The notes below the pieces were generated by a model. It saw only the letters and a program-made list of their open reading frames with translations. It was not told the DNA's origin and searched no databases. Positions 1 to 9,952 of a DNA stretch of 64,000 nt are shown here, in pieces (the first letter of the stretch is position 1; each line of letters begins with the position of its first letter). Source of the stretch: Acidobacteria bacterium Ga0077534 (lineage in GTDB: Bacteria; Acidobacteriota; Blastocatellia; Pyrinomonadales; Pyrinomonadaceae). Both the position numbers and the translations under genes were made by a program. Where the stretch lies: positions 62,001-126,000 of the forward strand of contig LNEI01000016.1 of assembly GCA_001464455.1 (NCBI GenBank), in the 5' to 3' direction.

Positions 1-2
1 AG

Positions 3-632
3 CCGGATGGAACTGACATAAAGAAACTTACGAATACGCCCGGTTACGATGCCGAAGCAACGGTATCACCGGACGGCAAGAAGATCATCTTTACGAGCGA
101 ACGCAGCGGTGACCTCGAGCTCTATTCAATGGACATCGACGGTACGAACGTCAAACAGCTGACCGATGCCATCGGCTACGATGGCGGCGCATTCTATTCG
201 CCTGACAGCAAAATGATCGTCTATCGCCGTTCAACGCCGAAGACGGAAGCGGAGATCGCCCGGTACAAAAGCCTGCTCGGCCGCCACCTGATCGTGCCGA
301 CCACTTTCGAGATCTGGGTGATGAACGCCGATGGCAGCAACAAACGCCAGATAACGAACCTGGCGAGCGGCAGTTTTGCACCGTTCTTTACACCGGACGG
401 CAAGAAGATAATCTTCTGCACCAACTATTTCGCGACCGATCCGCGAAAACGAAACTTTGATCTCGCCCTGATCAACCTCGACGGTACCGGCCTCGAACGC
501 GTTACTTTCAACGAAACCTTCGATGGCTTTCCGATGTTTTCGCCAAATGGCAAGAAACTCGTCTTCGCCTCAAACCGCAACGCCGCGAAAGAGGGCGATA
601 CGAATGTGTTTATCGCGGATTGGGTGAAATAG
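3..632 (+). CDS. TolB/WD40-like PD40 beta-propeller protein, 5' truncated by window edge
   Basis: Frame is open from the window edge (PDGTDIKKLTNTPGYDAEATVSPDGKKIIFTSERSGDLELYSMDIDGTN...); repeated 'SPDGKKI.F.S' blades. Confidence 0.85.
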   Translation, partial: PDGTDIKKLTNTPGYDAEATVSPDGKKIIFTSERSGDLELYSMDIDGTNVKQLTDAIGYDGGAFYSPDSKMIVYRRSTPKTEAEIARYKSLLGRHLIVPTTFEIWVMNADGSNKRQITNLASGSFAPFFTPDGKKIIFCTNYFATDPRKRNFDLALINLDGTGLERVTFNETFDGFPMFSPNGKKLVFASNRNAAKEGDTNVFIADWVK

Positions 633-653
633 CGAATTGGCGACGCGTGAACC

Positions 654-1178
654 ATGAGAAGGTTCGTATATCTCATTCTGATTATCGGATTCTGCGAAAC
701 CATCCTGGCCGCGGACTCCTCCGAGCACCATGTGCAGCCGCTGCCGACTATTCCTTTTCGGGATGAATTGGTTAAGCTTGACCATTTTGGTGATGCCACT
801 TGCGAAGAGTTTTTGGCTCGTATGGATAACGCTATCATAAATGCGAATAGTAATCCGAAAAGCCAATTGTTCGTTTTTGTATACGAAGGCCGACAAAGTG
901 AATGGCAGTACGATAGGAAGACGGGAAAATCCGTAACCAGACTAGTTCTGCCGCAAGTCGGACTCGCGAAAGCCCGTATAAACTCGATGGACGCATACCT
1001 TGAGTTAAAGAGTAATGCGACAAATTTCGTTTTTGTCGAAGGAGGTCTTCGTGAAAACTTCGAAGTCGAAATTTACGTTGTTCCACCGGACTCTCGGATT
1101 CCATCTCCATCTCCATCACTCAAAAGCATCAAGTATCGAAAAGGCAAGCCACAGGGTTTTTGTCTAGGATGCTGCTGA
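654..1178 (+). CDS. hypothetical secreted protein
   Basis: ORF with N-terminal hydrophobic signal-like segment; no recognised family. Confidence 0.6.
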   Translation: MRRFVYLILIIGFCETILAADSSEHHVQPLPTIPFRDELVKLDHFGDATCEEFLARMDNAIINANSNPKSQLFVFVYEGRQSEWQYDRKTGKSVTRLVLPQVGLAKARINSMDAYLELKSNATNFVFVEGGLRENFEVEIYVVPPDSRIPSPSPSLKSIKYRKGKPQGFCLGCC

Positions 1179-1202
1179 ACGTAGCTAACATAAGCTCAGA
1201 AC

Positions 1203-1781
1203 ATGACAAAATCCAGGATAGTCTTTCTCGCTCTCCTCTTATGTTCTGCATCGGCGATCGGTCAGACCTTGGATAGATCGATAGAAACAATTCAAAAGCG
1301 CTACGCTAACATCGCAGAAAAAGCCCGGCTCTGTGAAACAGACGACGATCAGGGCGAGTTCGGCGAGTTGTTCATGAACGAGTTGACTATCAACAGCCGT
1401 TCGCACCAATGGCGGGCGGTTGGGATCTATGGTCAGAAATTTAGGTTTTTCTACAAACAGGTCGAGAATGATGAGCGGCGGTTGTATCCGGACCAGCTTG
1501 TATTTGTAAAAACCGAACGGAAGAGTTCTGCACGGACTTACAGTGAGGAGTTCCTGTTTTCCGAAACCGGAAATCTTATTTTCTATTTTCAAAGATCAAC
1601 AAACGACGAGGCTATGCCCGCCGAGCGGCGTGTTTATTTTGCCGGAACCAAGGCGTTGCGCGTAGTCGAAGATTCGAAGACACGTGACCGCCTGACAACC
1701 AAGGACGCCGTAATTGTTAAAGACATCATGGCCGCGAGCCGCCGGATCACCGAGATATTCGCCCGCAGCCTAAAGATGTGA
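1203..1781 (+). CDS. hypothetical secreted protein
   Basis: ORF with signal peptide (MTKSRIVFLALLLCSASAIGQ). Confidence 0.65.
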   Translation: MTKSRIVFLALLLCSASAIGQTLDRSIETIQKRYANIAEKARLCETDDDQGEFGELFMNELTINSRSHQWRAVGIYGQKFRFFYKQVENDERRLYPDQLVFVKTERKSSARTYSEEFLFSETGNLIFYFQRSTNDEAMPAERRVYFAGTKALRVVEDSKTRDRLTTKDAVIVKDIMAASRRITEIFARSLKM

Positions 1782-1834
1782 TCTTTACCGCTCTCAAATG
1801 CACTGTGCCGTACAACTGTAATAGAATTGCGTTC

Positions 1835-2164
1835 ATGAAAACTGCATTGATCCTCCTGCTTCTTTGTATGGCCTTCGGGGCATGTGCGAGTAAGCCGGCA
1901 AACTCGACCGTCCCCGGAGCGCCTGCGGCCCCGATCAAGGACGGCGATTACAAAGGCTCGGGTACGGTTACGAAGATCAATAATGAAGCGGGTTCTATCG
2001 AGATGGACCATGGCGATATTCCCGGGCTGATGCCGGCGATGCGGATGGAGTTTTACGTGTCCGACAAGGCATTGCTCGATGGCATCGGCGTCGGTGACAG
2101 CGTCGATTTTACGATCCTGTATAAAGGCGGCACCGAGAAGATAACCAAACTGGTCAAGAAATAG
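1835..2164 (+). CDS. CusF-like copper-binding lipoprotein
   Basis: Lipobox-like MKTALILLLLCMAFGACAS; GSGTVTKINNEAGSIEMDHGDIPGLMPAMRMEFYV resembles the CusF/CusB copper-binding fold; start placed at the internal Met. Confidence 0.65.
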   Translation: MKTALILLLLCMAFGACASKPANSTVPGAPAAPIKDGDYKGSGTVTKINNEAGSIEMDHGDIPGLMPAMRMEFYVSDKALLDGIGVGDSVDFTILYKGGTEKITKLVKK

Positions 2165-3022
2165 ATGCCGATAGAATTTATTAAATTTCATGGCTTCGGC
2201 AACGATTACATCGTTATCGAAAGTAAGAAACTCGCTCCTGATACCGACCTGAGCGATCTCGCGATCAATATCTGCAACCGCCATACAGGGGCGGGAGCTG
2301 ATGGGATCGCTGTGCTTACAGCCGTCGGCAGCGTTGATTCGCCGGCCGACTATTTCTGCGAGATCGTAAACCCGGACGGCAGCATAGCCGGATTTTCTGG
2401 TAACGGGACTCGCTGTGCCGTTGCCTACCTGCATTGCCAAGGGCTATGGAAAGAGCCATCGCTGCGGCTCGAAACGCGTAGTGGAATTAAGAATTATCAT
2501 TTGCTTGAACGCAAAGGCGATGGCGAATTCTGGTTCGAGGCTGAGATCGGTAAACCGAAATTTGCGAGCGACGAGGTGCCGATTCGAAGCAGCGAACGCC
2601 GCGATTCCGTGGTCGATGAGCCGATGATCATCGACGGCAAAGAGCTTGCGTTTGCAGGCGTTAACGTCGGAAATCCGGTCGCGTGCGTATTCGTTGACGA
2701 TTTTGACTTTGACTGGCGATCCATCGGACAGAAGATGGAAGGCCACGAGATCTTTCCGGCTAAAGCGAACATAGTTTTTGTAAAGACCATCGACCGCGAA
2801 AATATCGAGATCCGCATCTGGGAGCGGGCCGCAGGCGAGACATCATCGTCCGGCACCTGCTCGAGCGGGGCCGCCGTTTTAGCCGCATTTACGGATAGAA
2901 CAGGCCGCAGCGTAAACGTCCACGCCGAAGGCGGCACGACACGCGTCCAATGGCGTGACGACGATGAGATCATCATCAACGGCCGAGCTGATCTGGCTTT
3001 TAGCGGTGAATGGCCTGCCTGA
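2165..3022 (+). CDS. dapF: diaminopimelate epimerase
   Basis: KFHGFGNDYIVIE, GNGTRCAVAYL, and ERAAGETSSSGTCSSGAAV catalytic Cys motifs. Confidence 0.95.
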   Translation: MPIEFIKFHGFGNDYIVIESKKLAPDTDLSDLAINICNRHTGAGADGIAVLTAVGSVDSPADYFCEIVNPDGSIAGFSGNGTRCAVAYLHCQGLWKEPSLRLETRSGIKNYHLLERKGDGEFWFEAEIGKPKFASDEVPIRSSERRDSVVDEPMIIDGKELAFAGVNVGNPVACVFVDDFDFDWRSIGQKMEGHEIFPAKANIVFVKTIDRENIEIRIWERAAGETSSSGTCSSGAAVLAAFTDRTGRSVNVHAEGGTTRVQWRDDDEIIINGRADLAFSGEWPA

Positions 3023-3027
3023 CTCAT

Positions 3028-3801
3028 CTATAGAGCGATAAGCGGCCTGCCCATCAGTGCTTGAACAAGGACCAATACAAAGAAAACAAGATACGCGACC
3101 GCGCATAGGCCGGTGAGTAACGAGCTTTTTGCATCAATGACCTTATGCTCTATCAGCCCCGCTAGCGGAAGGACCTGTATCGCATGCAGGCCCGCAAAAT
3201 GAGCGATCCGCAGATCGCCGGCAGCCGTCGACCAGTTTGTTAAAGGCAGGCCCGGGCCGCCGTCCGGTGCTCCAACCGTGTGGCCGAGGTGCGTTACCAT
3301 ATAGCCGCCTTCGATGCTTCCAAGAATAAAGATGATGAGCCCGAGCCTCATACCCAAAACTATTGACGACGGCAGATCGATCTCAGAACGGAAAAATTGA
3401 ATGGTTACCGTGACCACCGTGAGCGAGCTGATCACGATGGCGATCCCCATGATGCCAAAGATCATACCGTTGAGAGGATCGCCCACATTGAAATGCGATG
3501 TCGTTCCCCGAAGCGCCTGCCCGACGATAGCAATCATCTCGATAGACATGACGACTATCAGTATCCACGAGACGACGCTGGAAAACCGCTCTTGACCCTT
3601 GAGATAGTAGAGATATACCGCGATCGTCCATAGAAAGATGGCGATCGAGAGAAAGAACTTCATCGGTTTGATCCAGCGGTTGATGCCGAGGATCTCGGTG
3701 CCGTCAACGACAATTAGCACTGCAGTTATCAAACCGAAAATCATTGAAACGATACCGGCTATCATCAGCGGACGCTGTGTTTCGAAAAGCTGTTTGATCA
3801 T
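3028..3801 (-). CDS. multi-pass membrane protein, hypothetical
   Basis: Hydrophobic segments; start at MIKQLFETQRPLMIAG overlaps the upstream stop (ATGA-type). Confidence 0.7.
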   Translation of the reverse strand: MIKQLFETQRPLMIAGIVSMIFGLITAVLIVVDGTEILGINRWIKPMKFFLSIAIFLWTIAVYLYYLKGQERFSSVVSWILIVVMSIEMIAIVGQALRGTTSHFNVGDPLNGMIFGIMGIAIVISSLTVVTVTIQFFRSEIDLPSSIVLGMRLGLIIFILGSIEGGYMVTHLGHTVGAPDGGPGLPLTNWSTAAGDLRIAHFAGLHAIQVLPLAGLIEHKVIDAKSSLLTGLCAVAYLVFFVLVLVQALMGRPLIAL

Positions 3802-4229
3802 GCCGCCGCCTCCGGTTTGCGAGCCGCAAACTGTCGAATAATTACGTACAGCAGGTATCCGATAGGTCCGAGCAGGAATGTGAACACGAGGCACGGAATT
3901 ACCAGCAAATGCGAAATTCCATGCTTCTCGGAATCTCGAACCTCCCAACTTCCGACGTACAGGTCAAAGGCGAGGTAATGGATCCACCCTGCGAGCACGG
4001 CCCATTCGTTGGTAAACAGCTTCATGACGTTTGCCAGCGAATCAAAACCGCCGTCAGCTTGTCCGAAAAACAGGACGACTATCGAAAGATAAACCGCTGA
4101 AAGGCCGAGCGAAACGCCGCCCGAAAGCACGGCGAAACGAGTAAAACGCCAACGCGGAGCAATGGCTAGCAGCAGCCATGAAAGCAGGGCGGTTGTGTTT
4201 GCGATCGAGAATATTAGTTCTGGTTTCAT
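3798..4229 (-). CDS. ABA4-like/DUF4281 family membrane protein
   Basis: MKPELIFSIANTTALLSWLLLAIAPRW...NEWAVLAGWIHYLAFDLYVGSWE...GPIGYLLY. Confidence 0.75.
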   Translation of the reverse strand: MKPELIFSIANTTALLSWLLLAIAPRWRFTRFAVLSGGVSLGLSAVYLSIVVLFFGQADGGFDSLANVMKLFTNEWAVLAGWIHYLAFDLYVGSWEVRDSEKHGISHLLVIPCLVFTFLLGPIGYLLYVIIRQFAARKPEAAA

Positions 4230-4251
4230 AATTCTAGGTATCCTAACTAAC

Positions 4252-4268
4252 ACTTAACGGTGTTAACC
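4252..4268. promoter_or_regulatory. candidate TetR-family operator upstream of DUF4281 gene
   Basis: ACTTAACGGTGTTAACC, near-palindrome sharing 13-14 of 17 positions with the palindrome at 4894-4910. Confidence 0.6.
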
Positions 4269-4284
4269 CAAAGAGCAAAAAATT

Positions 4285-4893
4285 TTAAGCAGTAAGCCCG
4301 CCAACGGTGGTTTCGACCACGGAATCGATCAGGGCCTCACGCTCAACGAAAGGGAATTTCTCGTGCATGATCAGCAGAGACGTAATGCCGTGGATCGATG
4401 CCCAGATCGTCTGTGAGATCTTGGCAACGTCGCCCGGGCGGAATATGCCTGCCGCGATGCAGTCAGTCACAGAGCTGCTCAACATTTCAAAAGCCCGCTG
4501 GCCCGCCGAGCCCTCATACGAGGACTCGTCGGACCTGAAGATCTTATCCTTTGGAGATATGAAAGCTACTTCGTAGTGGTGCGGGTTGGCGACGCCGAAA
4601 TGAATATATGCAAAGAGGCCCTTTTTCATAACGTCGAGCGGGTCCTTGCCCGTCCGCCGCGCCGATGCGATCGCGTCGCCAAGTTTGATGAACGCCTCCT
4701 CGCAAACCTCGCGGAGCAGTTCCGTTTTGTCGCGGAAGTGCAAGTAGATGGCCGTCGGCGAATAGCCTATCTTCTCAGCGACACGCCGCATCGACAGATG
4801 GTCGTAGCCCTCGGCGACAAAGATCTCGCGAGCCGCGTCGATTATCTCTTGCCGCAGGTCTTTGTCCGTGTCAGTCTTCGCTCTGGGCCCCAT
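4285..4893 (-). CDS. TetR/AcrR family transcriptional regulator
   Basis: MGPRAKTDTDKDLRQEIIDAAREIFVAEGYDHLSMRRVAEKIGYSPTAIYLHFRDKTELL HTH; start chosen at MGPR so the palindrome lies upstream. Confidence 0.9.
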   Translation of the reverse strand: MGPRAKTDTDKDLRQEIIDAAREIFVAEGYDHLSMRRVAEKIGYSPTAIYLHFRDKTELLREVCEEAFIKLGDAIASARRTGKDPLDVMKKGLFAYIHFGVANPHHYEVAFISPKDKIFRSDESSYEGSAGQRAFEMLSSSVTDCIAAGIFRPGDVAKISQTIWASIHGITSLLIMHEKFPFVEREALIDSVVETTVGGLTA

Positions 4894-4910
4894 ACTTAAC
4901 AGTGTTAAGT
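4894..4910. promoter_or_regulatory. candidate TetR-family autoregulatory operator
   Basis: Perfect 17-bp palindrome ACTTAACAGTGTTAAGT directly abutting the tetR ATG. Confidence 0.65.
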
Positions 4911-4945
4911 TAGAAGCTTTCGCGACGGCTGTCAAGTGATCGCTC

Positions 4946-5515
4946 TTAGTCCCGGTTCTTCAAATATTTTTCCGGGATCTTGTTGTCCGGCGTTTCGGCT
5001 TGCCAATAGATATTTAGGACCCACCATCGCTTGCCGTCGTTCATTAGCTGAAAACTATTGATGCCGCGCAAGAACGGCTCTTTGTCGTCCTTTTTCTTAA
5101 AAGCATGATAGGTCGAAAAGACCTGCGCGATATTGCCGTACTGATCGACGTGACGGGCTAGCTCGCGTTCGTGAAAACCGTCGCGTTCCAGTACCGGTCC
5201 ACTTCGGGTCACGTAATCTTCCGGCGTCATAAATCTTGCCGCAAATACGGCTGTCTGGGGGTTCTTGCCCGTGGGGATCAGCTTTGCGTCTTTGTGAAAC
5301 AGCGAGCGAAAACGGTTCCAATCGCGCTTCTGACCGGCATCGCCTGAGATAACGTCATATACGGCCTTCATTATCGCATCGAGCGAAGCGACGTCTTTCG
5401 GATCGGCCTCCGGAGCCGCAGCCGGTGCAGGACTTACGGCCGGGGTCGGCGTCTGGGCCATCAGAGCAGTCGTTGACGCGGCAGCAATTAGAGCGAAGAC
5501 AAGTAGTTTTTTCAT
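4946..5515 (-). CDS. secreted SnoaL/NTF2-like (DUF4440-type) protein
   Basis: Signal peptide then DVASLDAIMKAVYDVISGDAGQKRDWNRFRSLF...W.VLNIYWQAE. Confidence 0.65.
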   Translation of the reverse strand: MKKLLVFALIAAASTTALMAQTPTPAVSPAPAAAPEADPKDVASLDAIMKAVYDVISGDAGQKRDWNRFRSLFHKDAKLIPTGKNPQTAVFAARFMTPEDYVTRSGPVLERDGFHERELARHVDQYGNIAQVFSTYHAFKKKDDKEPFLRGINSFQLMNDGKRWWVLNIYWQAETPDNKIPEKYLKNRD

Positions 5516-5520
5516 AGTGG

Positions 5521-5880
5521 TTACTTGTTACGTCCAAAAAACATTTGGGTTTCAGGCTTGAACCAATAAATGAGCAGCGGAATGCAGATCGGCAAAAAAC
5601 AACAGCTTGTCATGCCGATGCAAATGAGGACGATGCCGACGATCCAGTTGTATGGTTTCGGCGGAAGAAATAGTGCGATCGCAAAGGCGATGAAAAATAT
5701 CGTCCCAAGTACGGCGTAAAGAGACCCGATGAGCAGGATCTCTGCCTGCTCGTAATGCTTTGCCTCAGGCCGGACAACGATCAGGACGACGCCGAGCACC
5801 GCAACAGCGGCATACAACACCGTCAAGATCGAAAGGTAAACCCGGTACCAGAAAAATGTTTTTCTTCCTGTTTCGTTCAT
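5521..5880 (-). CDS. hypothetical membrane protein
   Basis: Four hydrophobic segments from MNETGRKTFFWYRVYLS. Confidence 0.6.
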   Translation of the reverse strand: MNETGRKTFFWYRVYLSILTVLYAAVAVLGVVLIVVRPEAKHYEQAEILLIGSLYAVLGTIFFIAFAIALFLPPKPYNWIVGIVLICIGMTSCCFLPICIPLLIYWFKPETQMFFGRNK

Positions 5881-6053
5881 AGATCTAATATTGTCAGCAC
5901 TGATTTCCGCAGTTAAAGCAAAATGAACCGGAACTCGCTGATCGGTTTTCATCTGCCTAATCCGCATTATCTGGGGCTAAATTACCCGTGCGTCCCAGAC
6001 ATTGACCGACGACATCCCCTCACACAAAGACGCAAGACCGCAAAGAAGAAATA

Positions 6054-6857
6054 TCATCGATTCTCTATCTTATCCTGCAATTCCCGCGGCAGAGAAGAGA
6101 AAAGATCGAGGCCGGTCTTTTCCTCGATGCTTCGTACCGTCGTTTTGTACTTATCCCATTTTTCGTCTGCGATGCCTTCGACGTTAGGCATATCGACGGC
6201 AATGATCTGCGTCTTTGCGGTTATCGTCATCTGTCCGCGTCCCAAAACTGCTATCACTTTCCAGCAATTGGTTGGAACGGTCACTTTCCCCCTGAGCCGT
6301 TCTTTCTCGCCGTAAACTCCGGCGATTTGATAGACGTCGTTTCCACGTCGAGCGAGAGCCCGTGCGTGGGATTCGAGTGCGTTCCATGCGAACTGATTGA
6401 GATCGCCGGTCTGCGGAACGATGTTGGTCAACAAAAATGTCTCGTTCATCAGCTGCTCGTTCGCAAACCTGTCGGCCGCCGGTAGCATGTGTCCGCGGTC
6501 GTAGCCGCTGCCCGAATAATCGTAGTACTGAATGCGCCGAAAGCCATTCGGCAGCGAGCTGTCGGGTTGAAACAAAGGCCTCTCACGCCGTTCGCCCAGG
6601 TCATCGGCCGTTGTCTTCCACGCGACCCAATTCGCCGTTCCGCGGCTGTTGTTGTAGGAAAGAGTATGGCTCTGATGTACGACGAGATGATCATCCTCCC
6701 CGGCCAAAGCGGATGGCGTCCCAAAAGGCAAATGAGCTATTGGCGGTTGCTGAGATTCGCCTCGCTGGGGCTGCAAGTCCGGCTGCGTCCCAAACTGCCC
6801 GCAGGCCGCAAGGGTAACCGCGGAGAAAATGATCAGTGATCTGAAAAGGGCTTTCAT
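6054..6857 (-). CDS. secreted DNA/RNA non-specific endonuclease (NUC1 family)
   Basis: Lipobox-like MKALFRSLIIFSAVTLAACGQ; YSGSGYDRGHMLPAADR (DRGH) ... NIVPQTGDLNQFAWNALE. Confidence 0.9.
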   Translation of the reverse strand: MKALFRSLIIFSAVTLAACGQFGTQPDLQPQRGESQQPPIAHLPFGTPSALAGEDDHLVVHQSHTLSYNNSRGTANWVAWKTTADDLGERRERPLFQPDSSLPNGFRRIQYYDYSGSGYDRGHMLPAADRFANEQLMNETFLLTNIVPQTGDLNQFAWNALESHARALARRGNDVYQIAGVYGEKERLRGKVTVPTNCWKVIAVLGRGQMTITAKTQIIAVDMPNVEGIADEKWDKYKTTVRSIEEKTGLDLFSSLPRELQDKIENR

Positions 6858-7046
6858 CTGGAAAATACAGTCTACCAAAGCTGCGTCCCAAACCGGCGAT
6901 CGTGCGTTCGCGTTCCTGACTTTGCGATGAGCCGTAGCCCCTCGGTTGCTACGGCTACAACTATGCGTCCCAGGAATTCTAAGCGTTGCGACCATCGAAG
7001 GTCACCCGCTACCGCAGGTTTTGCTACTCGTGCATCCCAAGAATTG

Positions 7047-7105
7047 TCAAAGATCAAGTCAAAGGTCAAAGATCAAAGATCGAAGATCAAAGGTCAAAGA
7101 TCGAA
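7047..7105. repeat. short tandem repeat, TCAAAGA/TCAAAGG heptamers
   Basis: tcaaagatcaagtcaaaggtcaaagatcaaagatcgaagatcaaaggtcaaagatcgaa. Confidence 0.85.
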
Positions 7106-7116
7106 CGCCTAATCCA

Positions 7117-7494
7117 TTATGGCGATGCTCCGGCCTCTATATTTTCAGGCTTCGGGCGGCTGTAGAGAATGGTCACTTCGCACTCGGGGTCGGACATGAT
7201 CTTGTAGGCGGCTTCGCCGGGCGAGAGCTGGATCATTTTGTCGCCGCGACGGTAGAAGACGGGAGTTTTGGCGACGTAGTCTATGACATCGATGAAGGAC
7301 ATAGTCTGTTCCTTGGGAAAATCTTGTTCTTCATCGGGTTTTACTTCCTTCATTTTTTTCGGCCTCGCCAACAGCCGCGCCGGGTCGATGCAGCAGCTCT
7401 CGACAAAGCGAGCACGGGCTTCCGGGTCGTATGGTTTAGTTGTCAGGGTAGTTTCGGGCGTTTCATCTGTCGTTGGTATTTTCATAATAGGCAC
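7117..7494 (-). CDS. hypothetical protein
   Basis: ORF with plausible start; no recognised family. Confidence 0.6.
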   Translation of the reverse strand: MPIMKIPTTDETPETTLTTKPYDPEARARFVESCCIDPARLLARPKKMKEVKPDEEQDFPKEQTMSFIDVIDYVAKTPVFYRRGDKMIQLSPGEAAYKIMSDPECEVTILYSRPKPENIEAGASP

Positions 7495-7720
7495 AAATTA
7501 CCACTACCGCGATCAAAATGAAATAGCAAACCGCAAGGAATGAAGCAAAATGCATGAAATGACGCAAAATGCGAGAAATATTTTATGAGGGCTCGTTTGG
7601 CCTCTGTTACGACCGATTTTCACGCAAAGGCGCAAAGAACTTAAAGAACCGCAAAGGAGAATCGTGAGCGGAGAATCTGGGCGGCGTGAGGACGTCGGGG
7701 TAATGCGGTAGAATGTAGTT

Positions 7721-8803
7721 GTGACTGAGAAACTGCATATCACGGGCATGAGCCGTGCTGAGCTGGAGGAGTTTTTTCTCTCGCTTGGTGAGCCGAAATA
7801 CCGTTCGACGCAGGTGTTTAAGGCGGTACACGAGCGGCGACTGGTCTCGTTTGAAGAGATCACGGACCTGCCGAAGAAGTTGCGTGCGAAGCTTGAGGAA
7901 TCCGCCGCTATCTCACGGCTCGCGGTTGAATCGCGTTATGTGTCGACCGACGGCACGCGGCGTTATCTGATGAAAACGGCGGACGGTTATCCGGTCGAGA
8001 CCGTTTTTATCCCAACCGAGAATCGCGACACGATCTGCTTTTCGTCGCAATCGGGCTGTCCGCTGAAGTGCGATTTTTGCCTGACCGCCAAGCTCGGATT
8101 GCTCAGAAACCTGACTGTTGGCGAGATCGTAGAGCAGGTCATCATCGTCTTGAATGACGTTTACGGCGTCGCGGGCGAGACTCCGCATGGCACGAACCTG
8201 GTCGGAATGGGAGCAGGCGAGCCGTTTTTGAATTTTGATAATCTGATCGCCGCGCTTGAGATAATGGCTGATGAAGACGGTCTGTTTATCGTTCCGAACC
8301 GCGTGACGGTCTCGACGGCGGGCATCGTGCCGCGAATTTACGATCTCGCCAAACTCGAGAACCGCCCGCACCTCGCCATTTCGCTTTCGACCGCAAATGA
8401 CGAGCTTCGCGATCGCTTGATGCCGATAAATAAGAAGTGGGACCTCGACGAACTGATGACGGCGGCGAAGGAATTTGAGGGGAGTTTGCGGCGGGGCGAG
8501 CGATTTACTTTTGAGTACGTAATGCTCGGCGGAGTCAACGACCGCGATAGCGATGCGAACGAACTCGTCCGGCTGCTCGAAAAATATCAGCTAAAAAAGG
8601 TCAAGATCAACCTGATACCTCACAACGGCGCCGAGCAGCTCGATTACAACGCTTCAACGGCGGAGCGGGTTTCGAGATTTAAGTCGCTGCTCGAGTCGAA
8701 CGGGGTTGATGCCTATGTCCGGCAACCGCGGGGCCGCGACATATACGCAGCATGCGGGCAATTGGCCGCTAAAAGCGAGGCGAACTCGGCGGCTATGAAT
8801 TGA
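7721..8803 (+). CDS. rlmN: 23S rRNA (adenine(2503)-C(2))-methyltransferase, GTG start
   Basis: CFSSQSGCPLKCDFCLTAKLGLLRNLTVGEIVEQV radical-SAM CxxxCxxC; GMGAGEPFLNFDN; VRQPRGRDIYAACGQL. Confidence 0.95.
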   Translation: MTEKLHITGMSRAELEEFFLSLGEPKYRSTQVFKAVHERRLVSFEEITDLPKKLRAKLEESAAISRLAVESRYVSTDGTRRYLMKTADGYPVETVFIPTENRDTICFSSQSGCPLKCDFCLTAKLGLLRNLTVGEIVEQVIIVLNDVYGVAGETPHGTNLVGMGAGEPFLNFDNLIAALEIMADEDGLFIVPNRVTVSTAGIVPRIYDLAKLENRPHLAISLSTANDELRDRLMPINKKWDLDELMTAAKEFEGSLRRGERFTFEYVMLGGVNDRDSDANELVRLLEKYQLKKVKINLIPHNGAEQLDYNASTAERVSRFKSLLESNGVDAYVRQPRGRDIYAACGQLAAKSEANSAAMN

Positions 8804-8832
8804 GTCTTGGCACCTGTCTTTGCGACCTGTGC

Positions 8833-8880
8833 GGCTTTGCGTAAATTTTTTTAACGCAAAGGAGCTAAGATCGCAAAGAA
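8833..8880. repeat. dispersed GCAAAG-type intergenic repeat, copy
   Basis: GGCTTTGCGTAAATTTTTTTAACGCAAAGGAGCTAAGATCGCAAAGAA, close match to 17902-17948. Confidence 0.8.
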
Positions 8881-8923
8881 GATCCAAAAACGCTGTCGCT
8901 TTCAGTGAGAGCAAAATGTTTCT

Positions 8924-9439
8924 ATGGAACTACTAATTCCCGGTCTAATACTTGTCGCATTGATGGTGTACGCCTCGACGCGGATCAAGAAGACGGCGGC
9001 GGCGGCTTTTGAGGCGGAGTCGATCGACACTGACGTCTTTACGATAGAAAAGCCCGAAGGCTTTTTAACCGTACTCAATGGCAATCCTGAATTGCTCTTT
9101 GAATCGTACTCGAGAGCTTTCGGCGAGGAGCCGGCTGAGAATATCAAACAAGCACGAATTGAGGTGCGAAAACTGACCGCGACCACGCCGGAGCAGGCTG
9201 TGAAAGCGATCGCTGCCTCTTCGAAAGTCACATCGCGGACGACCGAGGTCATAAACGAGCGAAAATATTTGCTGATCGAGACGGAAAAGGTCGAGAAAGG
9301 CATCGGTATGGTCGAGTTGTACAAACTGGCGGCAAGCGGCCGCGATACGATCGAGCTGAAGATGATCGCCCTCGAACAAACGTCCGAGGAGATCGCGAGC
9401 AAGATCCAAAGCCTGGCTTCGAGCTTTTTTGTGAAATAA
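8924..9439 (+). CDS. hypothetical membrane-anchored protein
   Basis: ORF with N-terminal TM. Confidence 0.65.
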   Translation: MELLIPGLILVALMVYASTRIKKTAAAAFEAESIDTDVFTIEKPEGFLTVLNGNPELLFESYSRAFGEEPAENIKQARIEVRKLTATTPEQAVKAIAASSKVTSRTTEVINERKYLLIETEKVEKGIGMVELYKLAASGRDTIELKMIALEQTSEEIASKIQSLASSFFVK

Positions 9440-9481
9440 TTGCAACGGTTTAGGGCATTTTATTCATCAGGAAGTTACGTT

Positions 9482-9952
9482 ATGAGAAATATTCGCTTTT
9501 TTAGCTCATTGTTGGTTTTGCTCGCAGCAGTTGCTGTTTCGACGGTCAGTGCTCAGGAAGTCAGCGGGACGATCGCCGACGGTTCCGTCGAACGTGGAAA
9601 GAAAGCGCGTGCGTTAGTCGTGCTCGATATTCCTAAGGAACTACACGCAAACTCAAACAAGCCCAAAAGCGAATACCTAATCCCGACGACCGTAAAAGTA
9701 ACACCCGTAACCGGCCTAAAGATCGGGGCGGTTGAGTATCCCGAAGGCGAGGATAAGAAATTTGGCTTTTCTGAGAATTTTCTGAACGTTTACGAAGGGA
9801 AGGTTGAGTTTGGTTTTGATGTTACACCCCTCAAGAATTTTCGCGGGGATAAAGTGTCGATAGATGTTGCTGTGCGGTATCAGGCGTGTAACGACGAGGT
9901 TTGTTTTCCACCTAAAACCAAAAGATTGACGCTCACGGCTACTATTAAGTAA
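9482..9952 (+). CDS. secreted DsbD N-terminal-like domain protein
   Basis: Signal peptide; VAVRYQACNDEVCFPPKTKRLTLT typical of DsbD alpha domain. Confidence 0.8.
   Translation: MRNIRFFSSLLVLLAAVAVSTVSAQEVSGTIADGSVERGKKARALVVLDIPKELHANSNKPKSEYLIPTTVKVTPVTGLKIGAVEYPEGEDKKFGFSENFLNVYEGKVEFGFDVTPLKNFRGDKVSIDVAVRYQACNDEVCFPPKTKRLTLTATIK

Noticed and set aside
1634-2440. 268-aa minus-strand ORF overlapping three plus-strand genes
   Set aside because: Antisense to dapF and the CusF-like gene; no recognisable domain.
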